Source: G963676795 sp963677215
Lineage (GTDB): Bacteria > Desulfobacterota > Desulfuromonadia > Desulfuromonadales > Geopsychrobacteraceae
Length of the DNA: 64,000 nucleotides
Direction: 5' to 3'
Assembly (NCBI GenBank): GCA_963677215.1
Contig: OY781919.1
Location: forward strand, 2,542,001 to 2,606,000
Position numbers and translations under genes: made by a program. Shown here in pieces: positions 60,818 through 64,000 of this stretch. The notes beneath the pieces are model-generated. The model made no database searches and had not been told where the DNA came from. It saw only the letters and a program-made list of their open reading frames with translations. The first letter of the stretch is position 1. The number at the start of each line of letters is the position of its first letter.

Positions 60818-62008
60818 ATGGGGTTGTCTGCAGTCCCGAAAGGGTTTCGTTTTGCTGGCCTGGCCAGTGGTATCAAGAAAAAGCCAGGAGTTCTGGATCT
60901 TGGACTGATTGTCTCCGATCCTGTAGCAACCTGCGCAGGTGTCTTTACTCAGAATAAGGTTGTTGCTGCTCCGGTTCAGTTGACCCGCCCGGTTGTGCAG
61001 GGTGGTCGCTGCCGTGCCGTTCTGGTCAATAGCGGCAACGCCAACGCCTGTACCGGTGATCAGGGACTGGCTTCTGCCGAACAGACGGCTCAGTTGCTGG
61101 CAGAGCTTATGAGAATCGAACGTAATGAGATTGCCCTCGCCTCGACAGGAGTCATTGGGGTGCAGTTGCCGCTTGCTCCGTTCCAGCAGCACCTGTCCAA
61201 GTTGGTCGATTCTCTTGCACCGGACGCGGCTCTGACTGTTGCCGAAGCGATTCGGACAACAGATGCCTTTGTCAAGGTTTCAGCTGTTGAGGGTGAAGGG
61301 CATCCCTACCGGATCCTGGGGCTTGCCAAGGGCGCTGGGATGATTCATCCGAATATGGCGACCATGCTCGGTTTCGTCATGACTGATGCCAATGTCGAAC
61401 AGTCTTTCCTGCAGGCTACCCTCAAGGAGGCCGTGAATAGATCCTTCAATTCGATCACCGTCGACCGTGATACCTCGACCAACGACATGGTCCTGGTGCT
61501 TGCCAACGGTGCGGCCGGCAATCAACAGATTGTGGCCGGCAGCGCCGAAGCCGAGAGTTTTGCCGAGGAACTGCTCCAGGTTCTTCTCGATCTGGCCAAG
61601 ATGATCGTCCAGGATGGTGAAGGGGCAACCAAGTTGGTGGAAATCAGGGTCAGTGGCGCGCGATCAGAGAGTGAAGCCCGTCAGGTGTCCTGTTCGGTCG
61701 CGACCTCATCGCTGGTCAAAACCGCATTCTTTGGCGAGGATGCCAACTGGGGAAGGATCATTGCAGCAGCTGGATATTCCGGTGCTGACATCAATCCTGA
61801 CAGAATTGCAATCAGCTTTGAGGATGTTGCTGTCGCCCGGGACGGTATGGCCGTTGCGAATCTCGATGAGACAGCGGCAACTGCAGTTCTCACACAACCG
61901 GAATTTACAGTACATATCGATCTGGGGCTGGGCCGCTCAGTCTGGAGCTACTACACCTCGGATCTGGGTTACGAATACGTCAAGATTAACGCCGATTACC
62001 GAACCTGA
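60818..62008 (+). CDS. argJ: Bifunctional ornithine acetyltransferase/N-acetylglutamate synthase
   Basis: 396 residues. The self-cleavage and nucleophile motif is in KGAGMIHPNMATMLGF (Thr within MATML), and VNSGNANACTG and the C-terminal TSDLGYEYVKINADY are typical. Transfers the acetyl group from acetylornithine to glutamate in the cyclic arginine route. Starts 3 bases after the kinase gene. Confidence 0.96.
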   Translation: MGLSAVPKGFRFAGLASGIKKKPGVLDLGLIVSDPVATCAGVFTQNKVVAAPVQLTRPVVQGGRCRAVLVNSGNANACTGDQGLASAEQTAQLLAELMRIERNEIALASTGVIGVQLPLAPFQQHLSKLVDSLAPDAALTVAEAIRTTDAFVKVSAVEGEGHPYRILGLAKGAGMIHPNMATMLGFVMTDANVEQSFLQATLKEAVNRSFNSITVDRDTSTNDMVLVLANGAAGNQQIVAGSAEAESFAEELLQVLLDLAKMIVQDGEGATKLVEIRVSGARSESEARQVSCSVATSSLVKTAFFGEDANWGRIIAAAGYSGADINPDRIAISFEDVAVARDGMAVANLDETAATAVLTQPEFTVHIDLGLGRSVWSYYTSDLGYEYVKINADYRT

Positions 62009-62019
62009 TCAGCTGCCCT

Positions 62020-62682
62020 ATGCTCAATCCTGCCGCTTATTTTGATCATACCCTGCTGGCGCCGACGGCGACTTCTGGACAGATCGTTCAGCTCTGCGAA
62101 GAAGCCGTCGAGTACGCCTTTCCTGCCGTATGCATCCCTCCAGATTTTGTCCCGTTAGCATCCCGCCAGCTCTACGGCTCTGAGGTCCAGGTCTGTAGCG
62201 TGGTTGGTTTTCCCTGCGGTTACAACATGCCTGAGAGTAAACTGCGCGAGGCTGAGCAATTGCTCGAGGCCGGCGCCGACGAGCTGGATATGGTCATTTC
62301 CATCGGTCGCTTGCTGCAGGGGGATGAGCAATACGTCAGCGATGAAATTGCTCAACTGGTTGCGATGGCCGGTGCCGTGCCCGTCAAGGTTATCATTGAA
62401 TGTTGTTATCTGTCCCGTCAGCAGATGGAACGGGCCACAGAGCTGGTCGTTGCCGCAGGCGCAGCCTATGTCAAAACATCGACCGGTTTCGGGCCTTCAG
62501 GAGCAAAGCTTGAGGACGTCAAGGACCTGGTCAGCTGGTCAGCCGGGAGGATCAAGGTCAAGGCGGCCGGCGGGATACGAAGCCTGGAGGACGTCCTTGC
62601 TTTTATTGCTGCAGGGGTTGACAGAATCGGTTGCAGCTCCAGTGCCAAGATCATGCAGGAGTGGAGCCTTGGTGGTCGCTGA
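62020..62682 (+). CDS. deoC: Deoxyribose-phosphate aldolase
   Basis: 220 residues. Schiff-base lysine motif VKTSTGFG (about 151-158), IKVKAAGGIR near the end and FDHTLLAPTA at the start. Splits 2-deoxyribose 5-phosphate into acetaldehyde and glyceraldehyde 3-phosphate. Overlaps deoB by 11 bases, so both serve deoxynucleoside use. Confidence 0.96.
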   Translation: MLNPAAYFDHTLLAPTATSGQIVQLCEEAVEYAFPAVCIPPDFVPLASRQLYGSEVQVCSVVGFPCGYNMPESKLREAEQLLEAGADELDMVISIGRLLQGDEQYVSDEIAQLVAMAGAVPVKVIIECCYLSRQQMERATELVVAAGAAYVKTSTGFGPSGAKLEDVKDLVSWSAGRIKVKAAGGIRSLEDVLAFIAAGVDRIGCSSSAKIMQEWSLGGR

Positions 62683-63859
62683 CCGGATCCAGCAGTTTCG
62701 CAGGGTTGTTCTTATTGTTCTCGATGGCGTCGGTGTTGGTGAGGCCCCTGATGCAGATCTGTATGGCGACTGTGGTGCGGCAACCTTGCAGCATGTTGCA
62801 GGACATGCCGGCGGGCTCAGTGTGCCGACGCTTGAATTGCTAGGACTCGGGAGGATTGCTGAGATTCTGGGCGTCGGGGTTCCGCCTCTTGTCCGTGGTT
62901 GCTGGGGGAAGATGGCTGAGGCTAGTGCCGGCAAGGATTCCGTAACGGGACACTGGGAGCTGGCAGGCGTTCAGCTTGATCAACCCTTCTCCGTGTTTCC
63001 CGATGGCTTTCCTGACGAGATTGTAGATGCTTTTTCTCTGCTGGCGGGATGTCGTCCGTTAGGGAATGTCCGTTCCAGTGGCACTGATATCCTGGAACTG
63101 TTTGGTGAGGAGCATCTGTGCACCGGCAGGCCTATCGTCTATACCAGTATCGATTCGGTTTTTCAGATTGCTGCCCATGAAGAGATCCTTCCTCCCGAAC
63201 AGCTCTACGCTTTGTGTCAGGCGACCTTTGACATGTTGCGCCCCTTCAATGTCTGCAGGGTCATCGCCCGACCGTTCCTGGGGGATCGTTATGATAATTT
63301 TTATCGAACCGGCAGGCGTCATGATTTTTCGCAAAAACCAGCTAAGCCGACGTTGCTGAAGCGTTTGAATGAGCTAGGTGTCACGACCTGCGGAATAGGG
63401 AAAATTCACGATCTATTTGCGGGGGAAGGGCTGTCCGTGACGCTGGCTAGCAGCGGAAATGCCGACGGCATGAGCAAGACACTGGGCGCTCTGGAACAAT
63501 ATAAATCCGGCCTCGTTATGACGAATCTCATCGATTTTGATATGCTTTACGGACATCGACTCGACAGTCAGGGGTTTGCCCAGGCGTTGGAAGAGTTTGA
63601 TGCCTGGCTGCCCCAGTTGCTGCAGGATATGACGGCTGAAGATCTGCTGATTATCAGTGCAGATCATGGCTGTGATCCGGACGTCGGTGGGACGGATCAT
63701 ACTCGTGAATATGTTCCGCTGCTAGTTTATCATCATGGCCTGGCAGCCGAATGTTGTCTAGGTGTTCGTGGTTCCTTTGCCGATGTTGCGGCTACTGTCG
63801 CGGATATTTTTGGTGTTTTTTCAGATACCGGAGACAGTTTTCTGAATCTGGTTGTATAG
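62672..63859 (+). CDS. deoB: Phosphopentomutase
   Basis: 395 residues from the GTG at 62672, which fits an AGGAG site inside deoC; the family start RVVLIVLDGVGVGEAPD follows about 10 residues later. Alkaline-phosphatase-like metal motifs LDGVG, SADHGCDPDVGGTDHTREYVP are visible in part (SADHGCDP, TDHTREY). Interconverts (deoxy)ribose 1- and 5-phosphates. Confidence 0.93.
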   Translation: MVADRIQQFRRVVLIVLDGVGVGEAPDADLYGDCGAATLQHVAGHAGGLSVPTLELLGLGRIAEILGVGVPPLVRGCWGKMAEASAGKDSVTGHWELAGVQLDQPFSVFPDGFPDEIVDAFSLLAGCRPLGNVRSSGTDILELFGEEHLCTGRPIVYTSIDSVFQIAAHEEILPPEQLYALCQATFDMLRPFNVCRVIARPFLGDRYDNFYRTGRRHDFSQKPAKPTLLKRLNELGVTTCGIGKIHDLFAGEGLSVTLASSGNADGMSKTLGALEQYKSGLVMTNLIDFDMLYGHRLDSQGFAQALEEFDAWLPQLLQDMTAEDLLIISADHGCDPDVGGTDHTREYVPLLVYHHGLAAECCLGVRGSFADVAATVADIFGVFSDTGDSFLNLVV

Positions 63860-63911
63860 CTTTGCCAGTCCCGGCGAATATGAACGTCCTTTCTTTTATG
63901 GAGAGACAAAA

Positions 63912-64000
63912 ATGATAATCCGATTATTTGTTGCATTTTGTCTGAGCCTGACCTGTTCGTCAGTTCTGGCCATGGATCTTGACGTTGCTAAAGGGGTCAT
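63912..64000 (+). CDS. Start of an exported protein of unknown function (runs past the window)
   Basis: Only 29 residues are visible: a Sec signal peptide (MIIRLFVAFCLSLTCSSVLA, cleavage expected after SVLA) then MDLDVAKGV. GGAGAG ribosome binding site. Function cannot be assigned from the fragment. Confidence 0.6.
   Translation, partial: MIIRLFVAFCLSLTCSSVLAMDLDVAKGV

Overview
The window looks like chromosome of an anaerobic deltaproteobacterium of the Desulfuromonadales type (Pelobacter/Desulfuromonas relatives). This is inferred from gene content: a pyrogallol-transhydroxylase-type molybdoenzyme, a full SelA-SelB-SelD set with two visible selenocysteine genes, sigma-54 promoters with a local sigma-54 activator, and strictly anaerobic-style aromatic catabolism. 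No 16S rRNA is present, so the species is not determined.

Region 1 (1-1360) holds the 3' part of an FAD/NAD(P) disulfide oxidoreductase gene facing a SAM-I riboswitch with its own promoter and terminator on the opposite strand and no gene downstream of it.

Region 2 (1363-16685) is the most interesting part: a sigma-54 activator followed by a long catabolic cluster that matches, enzyme family by enzyme family, anaerobic pyrogallol/phloroglucinol breakdown. A transhydroxylase (large subunit fused to an SCP2 domain, plus a ferredoxin subunit) would form phloroglucinol. An SDR (phloroglucinol reductase), a cyclase-family hydrolase (dihydrophloroglucinol cyclohydrolase) and a 3-hydroxyacyl-CoA-dehydrogenase-like enzyme (3-hydroxy-5-oxohexanoate dehydrogenase) would lead to triacetate. 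A BKACE enzyme (triacetate acetoacetate-lyase), a two-subunit CoA-transferase and a thiolase would convert triacetate to acetyl-CoA. A sodium:solute symporter, three tiny membrane proteins, a cupin and an OsmC-like selenoprotein with an in-frame UGA at its catalytic cysteine position accompany them.

Region 3 (16686-27746) carries a branched-chain-amino-acid-type (HAAT) ABC transporter with a Tat-exported binding protein, a second lone paralogous binding protein, an IclR regulator, a divergent CobW/G3E-like GTPase and CobT. Well-formed -24/-12 promoters precede the catabolic cluster, the ABC operon, the GTPase and the lone binding protein. They suggest one sigma-54 regulon linking uptake and catabolism.

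Region 4 (28023-37036) is a 9-kb integrative element inserted in the 3' end of tRNA-Ala(GGC). It has 48-bp direct repeats, a tyrosine integrase, paired putative arm-type sites at both ends, a Fic protein, an AlpA-like protein, Toprim/DUF927 replication-type proteins next to an origin-like inverted repeat, a tandem pair of covarying RNA-like hairpins, and several unknown small genes.

Region 5 (37225-64000) is core genome: selA-selB-selD (SelD itself has Sec), a TatA-like protein, purC and a PpiD/SurA-type foldase, mreBCD-mrdA-rodA, rarA, nadK, recN, an ArgA-like acetyltransferase, an M23 peptidase, secA, a response-regulator/histidine-kinase hybrid, argJ, deoC, deoB and the start of an exported protein.
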